DNA from: Plazaster borealis
Lineage: Eukaryota > Echinodermata > Asteroidea > Forcipulatida > Labidiasteridae
Assembly (NCBI GenBank): GCA_021014325.1
Contig: CM037459.1
Location: 17,386,501 to 17,450,500, forward strand
DNA: 64,000 nt
Direction of reading: 5' to 3'
Below are positions 1-13,740 of the stretch, one piece after another. Each line of letters opens with the position of its first letter. The first letter of the stretch is position 1. Made by a program: the position numbers and the translations under genes. The notes beneath the pieces were generated by a model. The model worked only from the letters and a program-made list of their open reading frames with translations. It was not told the DNA's origin and searched no databases.

Positions 1-167
1 CTGGAACTAGTGTTAGTACATATCAGGTATTGGAACTAGTGTTAGTACATATCAGGTATTGGAACTAGTATTAGTACATATCAGGTATTGGAACTAGTGT
101 TAGTACATATCAGGTATTGGAACTAGTATTAGTACATATCAGGTATTGGAACTAGTATTAGTACATG
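1..167. repeat. 29-bp tandem repeat
   Basis: About 5.7 units of a 29-bp repeat begin at 3, 32, 61, 90, 119 and 148. Each starts GGAACTAGT and contains TAGTACATATCAGG. Units differ mainly at one G/A position (AGTGTTAG or AGTATTAG). The array runs off the left edge, so its true length is unknown. It ends at the start of a SINE-like sequence. Confidence 0.93.
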
Positions 168-330
168 TCTAGGTACCGGGCAAGCTCCATGGTCTCGCGA
201 TAAGACATCTGCTCAAGGCCGTGGGTTCGAATCCCACCCAAGTAATATGCATGGATCTTTACACGGCAATCGGGAAAGTACTAAGTATACAGTGTTTAAT
301 ACATGTCGGTGTATGGGTAAAAAACAAATA
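168..330 (+). mobile_element. tRNA-derived SINE, partial
   Basis: A tRNA-like head has an A-box-like stretch (TGGTCTCGCGATAAGA, about 190-205) and a perfect B box GGTTCGAATCC (about 224-234). It is followed by a non-tRNA body containing GGGAAAGTACTAAGTATACAG (quoted in part). The internal pol III promoter plus unrelated body is the SINE layout. The anticodon arm is not well formed, so this is not a working tRNA gene. Family assignment needs a repeat library. Confidence 0.6.
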
Positions 331-3300
331 ATATTCATGTGTAGCTTGTAATCAGTACAACATATTGAGCTTTTATTATTAGTTTATTATTAGGTTGTTA
401 TTATTATTATGAAAAGAAAAACAAAATCCATTTTATAATGGGAGGGGGAGTAGGAAGGCGGGTAGTTGACTATGAATAAAACACAACGTTCAAATGTGAG
501 CTTATTTAGCATTGCATAATACATATAAATAGTCCAACAATCACTAGGGATAAGGATATAATAATTCATTAGGCCTAATTGTTTATTCTATACATCTTAA
601 AAAACAAAACAAACAATGGGTAAAGGGATTGGGGTCAAGCTTAATCTAGTCTCCGTCCTCGTTTGACATAAAAATACCAACGGACTCTGAGAAACATTTG
701 CACCTCAAACACCACGGGAAAAAAAACGAAAAAAACATTTTGCACGTTTAGTTTATATCCATGCTATTTGTTTGTCTAAAGCATATGCACCTATGTGTTT
801 TATAAAACATCTAAATTATTTTAGATTAAATACTACACGCAATTAGCGATGTTGATAAATATTGAAATACACAAATAGTTTATGATAATTTTCGTTGCAT
901 TTATTTGTTTATTTTTGAGTATTATTTAATACTTGTGTATTACCAAAGCACACTGTTACAAGAATCAAGGATGTGCACCTACCTCCCGCGGTTTTGTTTT
1001 AAAGTACAACCCCCCCCCCAAGCAGCCAGGAGCGGTTTTGTCTATATAGCCTTGCAAACTTCGTTCCATATAATAATCTCTACGTAACCTACACACTAAT
1101 ATTGTTTTGCTTGGGCGGATTTTAATTAATTAAATAAATTCCCCACTGCAAATAAATCAGGCTATAATGGTGAAATTCTCGGAAAATCTCATCGCCGATG
1201 AACTAATACTAATCCTAATTATTTGTTGCCATTGGTAGATCAACATGATCGGTCGATTGAAGGTAATGGGTTCTTAAAGACGCGTTTTAGCTATGGAATT
1301 AAGGGAATGTTTTTGAAGATTATAAGTTGCAATTTCTTTTAGTGGATATTTCTGAGAAATAACCGCATCTTAAATGATGTCATTATGGAACAATTCGGTG
1401 TATGTTAAGTTGTGAGTTTCACGCTATACCTCTAATTACCTCAACACAGACAAATTTTTCTCAGCAAAAAGAAGTTAACAAAGAAAAATCTTATTGCAAC
1501 GTGGACTTTTAGTGATGGATACCCACACATTGTTGCTTACAACATCATTGCGCCTATCACTGCTCACCGAAAAATAACTCTTTAAATTTGGGACTGTAAG
1601 AGAACAAAAGTTTATGAAACACAGTATCAAGGGGAAATAGTAACGCTGCGTGTTTTGGTTTCGTTTTTTATTGTTCAAATACTTGGCGGCACTTCAAACA
1701 TTTATTCCTAGAAGGGATTGATACAATCACGTTCAACTTAACTAACCTAACAAGTCTGACTTTTTCTCTGAGATTTAATAATAACCAATAGTGTACCTTT
1801 ACAGCCGGTCATCTCTTGAGGACTATCGAGCGCAATGAGTTAGATGAAATGTATTTTTTGTTCGCTTGATTGTTTCTTGGAACTTCTTGACGTAGTAACC
1901 ACGTCATATATTACCTGTGGGCTTCCGTTGACAGAATTGCCCTAGGTTAATTGCAACCCTGTGAGTACTTTAGAGGCGAACAAGATCTCATTGTGGCGGA
2001 TCCAGAGGAGGTCGTGTGGAGAAAGCTTCACGCTGTTCGATCCTGGTGGGAGGTTAGCTTGTTGCCGGGCTTATGTTCACAACCGTGTTCTTTTTGCTGT
2101 GCCTCCCCGCAAAGTCACAGCTCCTTTTAACTTTTTTTTAAAAACTAACTTTACCTCTCCTTTCATTGTTTGTTGGTTTGTTTTGTTTCATTTTCAACGT
2201 AAGCAGAATGATTTTTAAGATTTCCGGTCTATTAAATTGACTTATTTGGTTTTCAGCGATATCCCGTTAGTTTTGTACACGAAAGTGAAGAGTGGACGTC
2301 CTCGCTCTGTCAAAACACCCAATGGGTAGACGCACACACCCATAAATGCATGGGTAAACACCTGTAATCGGGAACCTACCATTGCCTCATTGGTTTTGTA
2401 CATGCACTGTCTCCAACTGGGAACCTGCGACCAACCGGGAACCCTGTTGACCTCTTTTGTTATAGGTCCCCAGTTGGAATGTCTTATACCTACTCACATG
2501 TACATACAATGTTTGTCGACCAAGTAAATCGAGAATTTCTCTTTGGTCTTCAGTTGTTTTGACTTTTTTGTGTGTGACGTCTCCATTGTTTTTTTTTCAC
2601 GATATCGAACCAAGAACGTCGTTCTCGGTCTGACAAATCATCTCTATCCCTTTTGTTAAAGTCCTCGCTCAAACTTACACCCCCCCCCCAAAAAAAAGGG
2701 AAAAAGAAAAGAAAAAAGTTCACAAGTAGGCCGATATGAAAGTGCTTTTGTAAATTAATTTTAATTATAGCTTTTTCTCCGCTGCCTCATTCGCAACTTG
2801 CCCCATGAATTCATCTAAGGGAATAACGCAATAATTATTGAATCCAACTACTGGTGTGAATATTCAACCAAACTTAAAAGTTATCCAACACTTAGGAAAA
2901 TAACTCGACTCGTTAGGATTATACACTGAACGGTGCACTCGATCATTACAAATTGCCTAAAATATTACTGTCACAGTTCTTATCAACTGTAAATGATCGA
3001 GTGTAAAATAATGAATAGGAAACCATTTAACGAAAAGTTTGTAGTATACACTATACCGCCAGAGCAACACCAGATGACAAACTGATCTCATTATTATGTG
3101 ATTTATATGAAACAAAAAATCCACAAGTGGTATTTTTCTATGCTTGGTGGAAATGAGATAGCTCCCCGCCATACACAGCAGTTTCGATTTACTGTTCCAT
3201 TACGTTGTATAACACTGATAGCCTCAATAGTCTGCGAATGTCATCTGTTAGTTAATCGTTTTGTTCTTAAAATTCAAACCTTTTAATCTATGTAAGATAG

Positions 3301-6300
3301 TTCCATGCTCCCATTTAGTTTCAGTTTTTAATAGAAAGCATCGAGCACTCCCTGCTTTCAATGGATTAACAGTCCCATTCATTTCTTCATTTACACCGAC
3401 TGAATTAAATAAAGCAGGCTGGTGTAATTGGTTGATTAATAAACCACTCTTGATGACACTCATATGAAATCCAAACGACAGGTGTCCGACCGGGCTTCGT
3501 GGCATTGCACGCCCTGTATGAAAAATAAATCCAGGTACAACACCGGGAAAACGCTCAAGGCCCACGCGGGCAGATGGATCCGGATTACCCGCGGCAAGAC
3601 CGGATTTCACGCCGGCAGAGGGCAGAAAACGTAGCGTGTAAAGTTCAGTGAAACGTTCATAACATTTTTGTTGTGACATGCATATGTCTATTGGATCTCT
3701 CTGTCCTTTCTCTATGTACAGGGTGATTAAATGGCGAATCATATTTAAAGGTAAACCTGTCGCATTGCATTAAAAATAGGTATTCCGTATAATTTGCAAG
3801 ATAGTAATACACTCGAGGCTTTGTTATATAATAGGCCTAATTGAAAGGACAATGGTGTGTGGTTGCTAAAGCTTTTCAATATACATTGTAAAGTTTGTTT
3901 TAAATCTTTACAAGCGGACTTGTATAGGGTCACAAGGTTGTTTTGGAATGACGTCAGGATGTAAAACTAAAAGCTGCCGTAGCAAAGGGCGATGCGTTTT
4001 TGAAATAAATAGAACACTTTTGGAATTTACGAACCAAAAACTTTCGACGTAAAGGTTTGACATAGGTCTACATCATCGTTTTGGAAACACAATCAGTCGC
4101 TATCCTCTTGTTTTCAATGAACACAACTTAAAATCAACAATATGTCAACCTTAATAACTTATATCAGGGTAGAGAACCCAACGGTATAACATTGTTTCTG
4201 GGATTTATGCAAATCTTTCACGGATTAAAATCATAAGGTCTTCGTTAATCATTCCCAATAATTGTGTATAATCTTTGCGATAAGGGCTTCATTGATCACT
4301 ATTTACCAGGAATATGTGGAGCAAGGATGTTGTTAACTAGGCTAGGAATCCTCGGGGAGGATGGTGGCTTGGCTGAAACGATATTAATGCTGGGTCTGGG
4401 AAAAATGTCGTTTAAGTCCCCTTTCGCTCCTCCCAATTAAAAGAACGAATAACTGTACAAAAAGAAACTGAAAAGTACCCAATCAGAAAACTTACCATTG
4501 TTGGGTTGTACATGAGGGATAGTAATGGGTTCTCGTCGATGTTATTGAATCAACTGAAAGATGGAATAAACTAATCACAGCAGGTCAAGGGAAGAACACA
4601 CAAGGAAAGCGATGTTATTCATTGCAATTACATAAGTGTTTAAATATGCACCAATGACAACAAGACTTTGGAAGTTGAGGAGTGTGGTAAAATAATTGAG
4701 AGAAGAATATAACTGGAAATGAATGACTGCAGTGGATACAGTGAGAAATCCAGCAGTAGGTGAAGAGAGTAACTTGTCATATCCCATGACGGCAAAGTTG
4801 ATCAATTCTCAAAGGTATACCCGGTATGGTTCCATTACGAAAGTATCGTATTGTATTACTAGCAAGGTATGAAATACCAGACTGGTCTACGGCCACCACC
4901 CGTCCATTATCAATGCACAAGCCTCTGAAATGTTTTAAATTTTTTGACTGTTGTTGTTTTTTGTTAAACTCTATGATTTCGCTTTGTCTTGCATGCCCAA
5001 ACTGTCCTTGCTCTATGCTCAAAGAAGCAAAACAGCATGACTATAACAAAGCATGCGATGTTTTTACCAAGAACTTAGAGTCGACAGCGTCTCCAACCAA
5101 AGTGTGGGTGGGTGGGATATTGAATGATCTCTCAAAAGAAAAAAATATATAACTTGACACCATTATAAAACAGTACACCAGGGAACCAACAGCAAGAGCG
5201 AGTTGAGAGATGGCTCAGGCCCCGGTTTGACGAAGGGGAAATCGGCGCCTGCTGCTACTAGAAAACCGGATCTCAGTCAGAAGCCCTACCGTCAATGGAG
5301 TACCGAAACTTTGTAGGACACGTACTTACCTCAGCTTGGCAGTGGGGATACTTGTTTTGTTTTTGCAAACGCCCCCACATCTAAAAGCCTTTTTCAATTG
5401 GCGAGCACATTTTCTGCAAGCCTACTATTTATTTGTTTTCAGAAAGGATGACAATCGTGTCAGTGTAGCTGAAGCAGTGAATGATTAAAAAGGTTGTTCC
5501 CATTTGTTGCAAGCACTCAATTGCCCTAATTTGGTTGTCAAGTGGGCACACCGCAACAGACAAGTAAATAAGTAGGCCTTCATCATAAATATTTAAACTT
5601 GGCTAGGCTTCTTTCCCCCAAAATAGGTCTGTGTTTTCAACTGTAGGTTGTCGGGTCTGTTAGGTAAGTTTGAAAACGGTGCAGTGTGGGTGTGTGTGTG
5701 TGTGTGTTGGGGGGGGGGGGGATTAAGTCCGCTACAGAAAGTAATCCGGGTGTTGTAAAACACTAAATAATTGGGCTTTATTGACACTGATTGAGTTGCA
5801 TGAATCCCAACCCTTGAAGTATAGCGCCAGCTTGCTTTTTACACGTGGGTGGCAGCATACTTCAGTTTCGGGTCACTTTGTTGAATACGCCACACTGCCT
5901 TGTTAAGACTCAAATACAACAAGACAGAAAAACTTTCATGAAAATGTAACTGTGGAAAGGTCCGCATGTAAAAAACATCAGTTTTGAAGTTCTTGTAATA
6001 CACAAATACCTTAATATGTCGGTGGCCTCGAATGATCATCGTGTGGCCATCTTGTTTCTCTACCTTCCAAAACCAATCTAGAACCGAGGTTGGAAGGGAA
6101 AAACAATGCAATGGACTGTTTCGAATGATGAATTAGTGTCACTGTGTATGGCAGAGGACCTGGAACAAAGGTTATTACAAAATAAGAGATATTTTAAAGC
6201 TCCTTAAAAATCAGTGCTGTAATACTATAGGCTTACACAAAATACACAATGAAGTTCTTATTTGTCGTTTTGAAATGAAAAAATAATAATGAAATAAAAC

Positions 6301-6903
6301 ATTAATATCGTTGTTAACGTCTTCTTTCTAATATTTCCAAAGACCAATCGAGTTATTAACGTCCGATTACAATGGTACACGGTTCGTAAAATAACCTTAG
6401 CGGGGCTTTCGTAAACAAAATATACATTTTAACAATTTTCATAATTAATATAAAAGGGTTGTTGCTTGAGGTTGATGTCACTAAGTCTTGAAGCACCCCA
6501 AAAGTCGTAACAGTTGACAGCAAGAAGTCATGACATTGTACAACGACATGATCAAAATCGATGTTTGGACGGTTTTATACACCACGCTGAGATCGGCAGT
6601 TGAAACCAGACAACCGCAGACAAACTGCAATGACAAAAGATCTTAGGAACTTTGAGCAGCGTCCGACCGCCATGGTTTGTCGTCATCAATCTTTGTTTAC
6701 GTAAAATGCGAACGTTCGTTCTCAGAATTCATTCGTAGGCCATTCGCCAAAGCCGCTGATCTTTTCAAAGTGCGTCAGTGTGAAGTCTGACAAGGATTTG
6801 AAACCAACAAATTAGAGATATTTCATTCAAAACAAAATATCAATAATGTTTTTCGAAAACTTATGGTTCATTTTGTAGAAAACAGTGATTTTGTAGTAAG
6901 CAT
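331..6903. other. intergenic, no gene recognised
   Basis: I find no convincing exon here. The longest ORF (164 codons, - strand, 3248-3742) resembles no family I know and overlaps other equally long frames. The stretch holds mononucleotide runs, a TG run ending in poly-G (about 5688-5722), and two pieces (about 2258-2330 and 2508-2572) that recur diverged and in swapped order at 36.15-36.30 kb, so they are dispersed repeats. The rest is AT-rich unique-looking sequence. Confidence 0.5.
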
Positions 6904-7011
6904 GGCCCATTCTGGAAACCACAGCTTGGGCTTGGCTCCGGCTTAGGCTCCACCAGCCTGTTTGAGCCTTAGCCGAAGCCAAACCCCCAAGCCGTAGTTT
7001 CGAAAACGGCC
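6904..7011. repeat. short fold-back (inverted repeat) element
   Basis: Two imperfect complementary arms (about 6904-6949 and 6964-7011) surround a spacer of about 14 bases. The best-matched core is GGCTTAGGCT against AGCCTTAGCC, continuing to GCTTGGG against CCCCAAGC and GGCC at the outer ends. It is locally GC-rich in AT-rich surroundings. This is consistent with a fold-back MITE or a hairpin-forming insertion. No clear target duplication was seen. Confidence 0.65.
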
Positions 7012-8020
7012 ATATAGTATTTGTGACATTATTGGAGTTTTTAACCTCGTTCACAAATAGGTTGTTGCATGCATCATGCGTGCATGAACCATCCATGAGA
7101 AGGAGTGCATGTAGTGTTTGTTTGTCGTCATATAACTTGACTCATGGAAGATCTAAATTAGTGTGTTTGTCACAATTATTGCACTACCGTTTTGCAGCAT
7201 TTAGAGAACCGTTTGGAATGTGTTTTTAAATGTGTAAATTACTTGGAGGGAATTTGAGACTTTGGGACGCTAGAGGGCAGTAGACAAACAATTTTAACAG
7301 TGTAAAATGGTTTTCTTTTTTTGAAAAAAGGTAATTACCTCTTTTTAAAATGGAGTGTACCCAAAACGCGATTGCAAATGGTTGCGCAATACCCCTTCCA
7401 CCTCACACCCTCCGCAAATTAGATGCCCTTAACGTGCCGACTATTCCGTAAGTACAGATGATTATTTTGAAATAGTATTTTTAATCACCATGTTCGAAAT
7501 ACACATAAGTTTTTATTGTTTTTATCTAATTATAATATTATTATTTTTATGAAGTTAAACTAAAACAGATTTTGTCAACAACTTCTGCAAAAACATTGCA
7601 CTTTTAGTTGCTCCCCGCCCCCTCATAACTTAGAAAGCATAACTGTATAGTGCTCATCTCTGCCAATGGCTTGCAAAGCTCTTTCCTATAGTTTATGGAG
7701 CTTAATCAAATGATAATATGAACATATTTAACTTAATTAACCAAATTCCAATGTTAACCTTTCCAGCACGTACAACAATTTACTTTTGTGGTCGCTTGTT
7801 CAGGGGGCCTAATTTTGGTGAGACCCACCGCTCTTCGTCGACATAACCCGACTACAATGGATTTGCACATAAATGATTGAGGGCGCACTTTACCTCACCT
7901 GTTGTACCACGATATTTTTCTGTGCATAAAATGAAATCGTAATGCAAACATTATTCACGAAGTACTTGCAGTCATTTTGCGTCCTGCTTTCGTTTAATTA
8001 TTCCGCATTGTCTTAAGCAG
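7012..8020. other. intergenic, no gene recognised
   Basis: AT-rich sequence without an ORF resembling a known protein. No RNA gene or repeat recognised by eye. Confidence 0.45.
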
Positions 8021-10158
8021 TTCTACATGACGTGTTTGACCTGCAGCTAAGAAACATATCTCCCGTTCTACACGATGTGTTTGACCAGCTAGAAAACATA
8101 ACCCCCGTTCTACACGATGTGTTTGACCAGCTAGAAAACATATCTCCCGTTCTACACGATGTGTTTGAACAGCTAGAAAACTCATCTCCCGTTCTACACG
8201 ATGTGTTTGACCAGCTAGAAAACATATCTCCCGTTCTACACGATGTGTTTGACCAGCTAGAAAACATATCTCCCGTTCTACACGATGTGTTTGAACAGCT
8301 AGAAAACATAACTCCCGTTCTTCACGATGTGTTTGACCAGCTAGAAAACTCATCTCCCGTTCTACACGATGTGTTTGACCAGATAGAAAACATAACTCCC
8401 GTTCTACACGATGTGTTTGACCAGCTAGAAAACATATCTCCCGTTCTACACGATGTGTTTGAACAGCTAGAAAACATATCTCCCGTTCTACACGATGTGT
8501 TTAACCAGCTAGAAAACATATCTCCCGTTCTACACGATGTGTTTGACCAGCTAGAAAACTCATCTCCCGTTCTACACGATGTGTTTGACCAGCTAGAAAA
8601 CATATCTCCCGTTCTACACGATGTGTTTGACCAGCTAGAAAACATATCTCCCGTTCTACACGATGTGTTTGAACAGCTAGAAAACATAACTCCCGTTCTT
8701 CACGATGTGTTTGACCAGCTAGAAAACTCATCTCCCGTTCTACACGATGTGTTTGAAAACATATCTCCCGTTCTACACGATGTGTTTGACCAGCTAGAAA
8801 ACATATCTCCCGTTCTACGCGATGTGTTTGACCAGATAGAAAACATAACTCCCGTTCTACACGATGTGTTTGACCAGCTAGAAAACATATCTCCCGTTCT
8901 ACACGATGTGTTTGACCAGCTAGAAAACATAACTCCCGTTCTACACGATGTGTTTGACCAGCTAGAAAACACATCTCCCGTTCTACACGATGTGTTTGAC
9001 CAGCTAGAAAACATATCTCCCGTTCTACACGATGTGTTTGACCAGATATAGAAAACATATCTCCCGTTCTACACGATGTGTTTGACCAGCTAGAAAACAT
9101 ATCTCCCGTTCTACACGATGTGTTTTACCAGATAGAAAACATATCTCCCGTTCTACACGATGTGTTTTACCAGCTAGAAAACGTAACTCCCGTTCTACAT
9201 GATGTGTTTAACCAGCTAGAAAACACATCTCCCGTTCTACACGATGTGTTTGACCAGATAGAAAACATATCTCCCGTTCTACACGATGTGTTTGACCAGA
9301 TAGAAAACATATCTCCCGTTCTACACGATGTGTTTGACCAGCTAGAAAACATATCTCCCGTTCTACACGATGTGTTTGACCAGCTAGAAAACATATCTCC
9401 CGTTCTACACGATGTGTTTGACCAGCTAGAAAACATAACCCCCGTTCTACACGATGTTTTTGACCAGCTAGAAAACATATCTCCCGTTCTACACGATGTG
9501 TTTTACCAGCTAGAAAACGTAACTCCCGTTCTACATGATGTGTTTAACCAGCTAGAAAACACATCTCCCGTTCTACACGATGTGTTTGACCAGCTAGAAA
9601 ACATATCTCCCGTTCTACACGATGTGTTTGACCAGATAGAAAACATATCTCCCGTTCTACACGATGTGTTTGACCAGCTAGAAAACATAAACCCCGTTCT
9701 ACACGATGTTTTTGACCAGCTAGAAAACATATCTCCCGTTCTACACGATGTGTTTTACCAGCTAGAAAACGTAACTCCCGTTCTACATGATGTGTTTAAC
9801 CAGCTAGAAAACACATCTCCCGTTCTACACGATGTGTTTGACCAGATAGAAAACATATCTCCCGTTCTACACGATGTGTTTGACCAGATAGAAAACTTAT
9901 CTCCCGTTCTACACGATGTGTTTGACCAGCTAGAAAACACATCTCCCGTTCTACACGATGTGTTTGACCAGCTAGAAAACATAACTCCCGTTCTACACGA
10001 TGTGTTTGACCAGCTAGAAAACATAACTCCCGTTCTACACGATGTGTTTGACCAGCTAGAAAACATAACTCCCGTTCTACACGATGTGTTTGACCAGCTA
10101 GAAAACATATCTCCCGTTCTACACGATGTGTTTGACCAGCTAGAAAACACATCTCCCG
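8021..10158. repeat. 42-bp minisatellite, about 51 copies
   Basis: A 2.1-kb array of a 42-bp unit. Because 42 is a multiple of 3 and most units lack stops, long ORFs stay open: on the + strand 8032-9051 and 9078-10193, reading FDQLENISPVLHDV per unit, and two frames on the - strand (units such as MFSSWSNTSCRTGD and QTHRVEREICFLAG). Differences between units cluster at a few positions (ATATCT, ATAACT, CTCATCT, ACATCT, GTAACT; GACCAG, GAACAG; CTAG, ATAG) and mostly change the amino acid. One unit near 8750 has a 9-base in-frame deletion. A 2-base insertion near 9046 breaks the + frame. I see no splice context or upstream gene. Best called a satellite array, with coding potential a by-product of unit length. 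Confidence 0.93.
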
Positions 10159-13080
10159 AACCTGATCAAATCCTGTTCGGCATTGTGTCTTGACGCCAAG
10201 TTCAAACAATTTCTGGATGCACCATCACACTCAGCTAAGTTATTTTATGTACACAATAATTGCTTGATCTGCTTGGTTAGCTACGAAGATGTCAGACCCC
10301 GACCAAAGCTAGTGTGTATCTTTTACTTGATTTGCAATATTTCCCGACAACTGTTTTCCTTGAGATCAGTCTGATTTGCGCCTTGCTTTCCGAAAGTCAT
10401 GTGAAACTGACTTTATAATTATTTTGCAGTACGGAATGACTTATCGTTGTTGTTTTCAGTGTAAGATAAAGTACAGTATTGGTAATCGTCAGACAAAACA
10501 TGATTAGTTCAATTTGAAAGCTGACTGATTACAAAGTTCATATTAATACCAATAATTGTCCGGAGCAATATATTCGGAGTGCTGTAGTCATTTTCAATGT
10601 TTTTGAAATTAATCTTTCGGAATACAGTAAGGCCTTGGCTCGTAAGTATGCAAATGAAAGTCAGCTTGAGTTTTTTTTTGGTTTTACTTCAGCCGTCAAC
10701 ATCAGCCAAAATCACATTTTAGTACAACATTCTTGATTTTTTGGGTAAAATCTCTGATGTTAGCACAACCTTCGTCTTGATCAACCCAATAAGTAACATC
10801 TACATGGATTTGACAACAATACAAGACCAAGGAAAGGGGAACCGCCTCAATCGTACACCTTGCACCAGAGCCGTTTTATATTGAGAAAGTTGCGTAAACG
10901 TGCGATTAGAAGCCATATTCGGTCCGAAAAAACGCATGTGCGCATATAGGGTTAGGGTTAGAGTGCCAGGCCAGACTGCACATTGGGTTGTGCTGCATTT
11001 GGACCGAAAATGGCGTCCAGCAACCACGCGACCAAAGAAAAATGGTCCCTCTATGTCGCAACTGTCTCAATACACAGCTTAGATTGGTCCCCTGTCTTAG
11101 ACAGGCACTCATGGTCTTACAGGCCCAATTATTTCATTGGATAGACATGTAGTATTCTTTCCATATCTGTGTTATGATTGGTCCGAAGTGATGTAGTTTG
11201 TCAGCTACATACCATATCGCTCTTGCACTTTCGACCGTCTGATGCGTGTTATATCCATCGCGACAACAACAACTGAATGGGATGCGACGTCAAATGTTCT
11301 CTGGCAGGATTCTACCAGGCGCGCAAGGCCGGTCTTTTGGCGTTATTCACGAGCCTCGAAATGTGACGTCAGATGTTCAGGCCCATTGATCTCAATATAA
11401 TAGAGATCAATGTTCAGGCCATACACAGCTCTGCCTTGCACAATCGAAGTGCGCCACCAATTGGCAATATTATTACCCCCATCTGTAGGACTCCCCGCAC
11501 CCCAACAAAAATAATACAAATACATTGTAAAAGGGATTTTGTGAGGGGCGAATGAGTTGGTGATATAAGCACAGCCCCTAATGTTCAAATTTCTTTATGT
11601 ACATTTCTAATTCAATTTGCCGGAGGTCCGCTGGGAATGGGCAGGATTAAAACACAGAAGATCCATGGGCTAAGTGAATTCACGGTTTACCTATATTTAA
11701 TGTCCCTTTTCGTTGAATTATGCCTGACATGTTGGAAAGGAATTACGCTTGATTGGTTCGTCTCAAATGTCTAGTAAGATGTTCTTATTTTCAACGACTT
11801 TGTGTAGGCCCACATGAAAAAGCTACTCCTAAAGAGCAAATTACTCTTTTTTCTTTGCCCAAGCATGGTAAAACAACCTGAAAAACGGAAGATAATGAAC
11901 AAAAAACAAATGCTTCTAAAACCCATTTTTTTTGCTCCTCCAAAATAAAACTATTAGCAATCGGAAGAAATTCCTCCCTGATCTCACCAGGGTAATATGT
12001 CTTCCTCCGTGATGAAACAACAATTTCAGCGGTGTTTTTTGTTGTTGTATTCTCTTAACATAAGTTTTGACAAACACGCATCTCGGAGGTGTATTATGAA
12101 ATACATTTCCGAAATAAATATTAAAAGCTCCGTTTTTCCACAAGTACACTCATTTTTTGTTTTGTATTAGTTTAAACTAATTCTACGTTTTCCTCTGATT
12201 TTTGTTTTTGGGAGCAAATCACAAAACCGAAATAAAAATTAATCAAATCAATACATAGATGCATTTTTTTTTTTTTTGGGGGGGGGAATTAATCTACTAA
12301 CTCTGGAAAAGATATATAGTTGTGAGCTATCGTCAATCAAAAGTTGATGTCAGTCTATGATCAACCAATTTCTGGAGATAAGAAACTGATGTCCAAATTG
12401 GATTCATTAGATTTAACTTCCATTAGCTTCTTCCCCTCATTTCAGCTCAACGCTGGGAAGCAGCAGCAGGTGTTAACATGTTTACCCAATTATTGTGCAA
12501 TGTTAACCCATTACGCCAGCCGAAAATCACAGTTAAGAACACTACTTGACATACCACATGTCCGGACGTCAGATCGGAACAAAGTACGTCACGCTGATGG
12601 TTTTTGTTCTCGCTTGTCATGCGGACAAACCTCAGATTTTACCCCCATTTTCTTCTTAAATCCCTGGAACATAAATCCCTGCAATTATTAGTTTATTGAC
12701 ACAATTTACTATGGACGGATTGTAGCCTTCTTTCGCACCATTTGTAACAACAAGGATGTGATAATAACAAGTCAACAATATTTTGTAATTCGATTTGTGG
12801 ATAGAGCGCACCATTATAGGAGGACAGCAGATACGGGACCTTTACCCGTAGGCAAACGCTCAGAGTAAATCAGTCTCTGTAAGAGTCAGCACAGGACATT
12901 CAGTCTTGACATGATCGTTGTGAAATATGAAAGTAAAAGGTTACTTAATGTGTTAAAGGGATGCCTAATCATTTGGTAACTAACTTATTTCATTAAACGA
13001 TTACAAAGAAAAACATGTTCATCAATATTTGAATTGGTTAGCAAATTATAAGCAGGGAACCCACCATTATCAGTAAACAT
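10159..13080. other. intergenic, no gene recognised
   Basis: No exon recognised. It contains a short telomere-like GGGTTAGGGTTAG near 10947-10960, a small inverted repeat TTGATCTC/GAGATCAA at about 11388-11412 flanked by copies of GTTCAGGCC, and a T/G homopolymer run near 12266-12287. The 115-codon ORF at 12344-12691 shows no recognisable domain. Confidence 0.45.
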
Positions 13081-13740
13081 CACATGTGGTTAAGGTGGTG
13101 ACCCGTTGGAGTGGCACCTATAGGCCTGAATGTAGGTTGAAACCCAAATGTATAGCTTGGGCCTAGATGTTGTTTGAGACCTAAAGGCAGCCAGGTCCTA
13201 ACGGTAGCTTGAAACCTAAATGTATCTCGGGCCTATATGTAGCTTGAGACCTTAATGTAACTCGGGCCCAATGGTAGCTTGAGAACCAAATGTAGCTCGG
13301 GCCTAATTTTACTTGAAAACAAAATGTCGCTCGGGCCCAATGGTAGCTTATTACCCAAATGTAGCTCGGGCCTAAAAGTAGCTTGAGACCTTAATGTAGC
13401 TCGGGCCTATTTGTAGCTTGAGAACCAAATGTCGCTCGGGCCCAATGGTAGCTTGAGACCCAAATGTAGCTCGGGCCTAAAAGTAGCTTGAGACCTTAAG
13501 TTAGCTCGGGCCTAATTGTAGCTTGAGACCCAAAATGTAGCTCGGGCCTAAATGTAGCTTGAGACCTAAATGTAGCTCAGCCCTGATGACGATAGCTTGA
13601 GAACCAAATGTAGCATGGGCCTAAATGTAGCTTGAGACCTTAATGTAGCTCGGGCCTAATGGTAGCTTGAGACCCAAATATAGCTCGAGCAAAAATGTAG
13701 CTTGAGACCTTAATGTAGCTCAGGCCTAATTGTAGCTTCT
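13081..13740. repeat. degenerate minisatellite, about 20/40-bp period
   Basis: Two half-units alternate: one contains GTAGCTTGAGACC, the other GTAGCTCGGGCCTAA. Together they give a period of about 40 bases repeated roughly 15 times from about 13130. The first 50-100 bases are more diverged. The array ends abruptly at GTAGCTTCTTAAAATT. Units drift by substitution and small indels, suggesting an older array than the 42-bp one. Confidence 0.85.

Noticed and set aside
168..245. tRNA gene
   Set aside because: A and B boxes are present, but no proper anticodon stem or acceptor pairing; SINE head.
3248..3742. 164-codon ORF on the - strand
   Set aside because: No recognisable domain, no splice or promoter context, and length within what chance allows in 64 kb.
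8032..10193. Two long + strand ORFs (339 and 371 codons) and long - strand ORFs as repeat-protein genes
   Set aside because: They follow from a stop-free 42-bp unit. Unit differences mostly change amino acids, several frames are equally open, and there is a frameshift between the two + ORFs.
12344..12691. 115-codon ORF on the + strand
   Set aside because: No domain and no supporting context.
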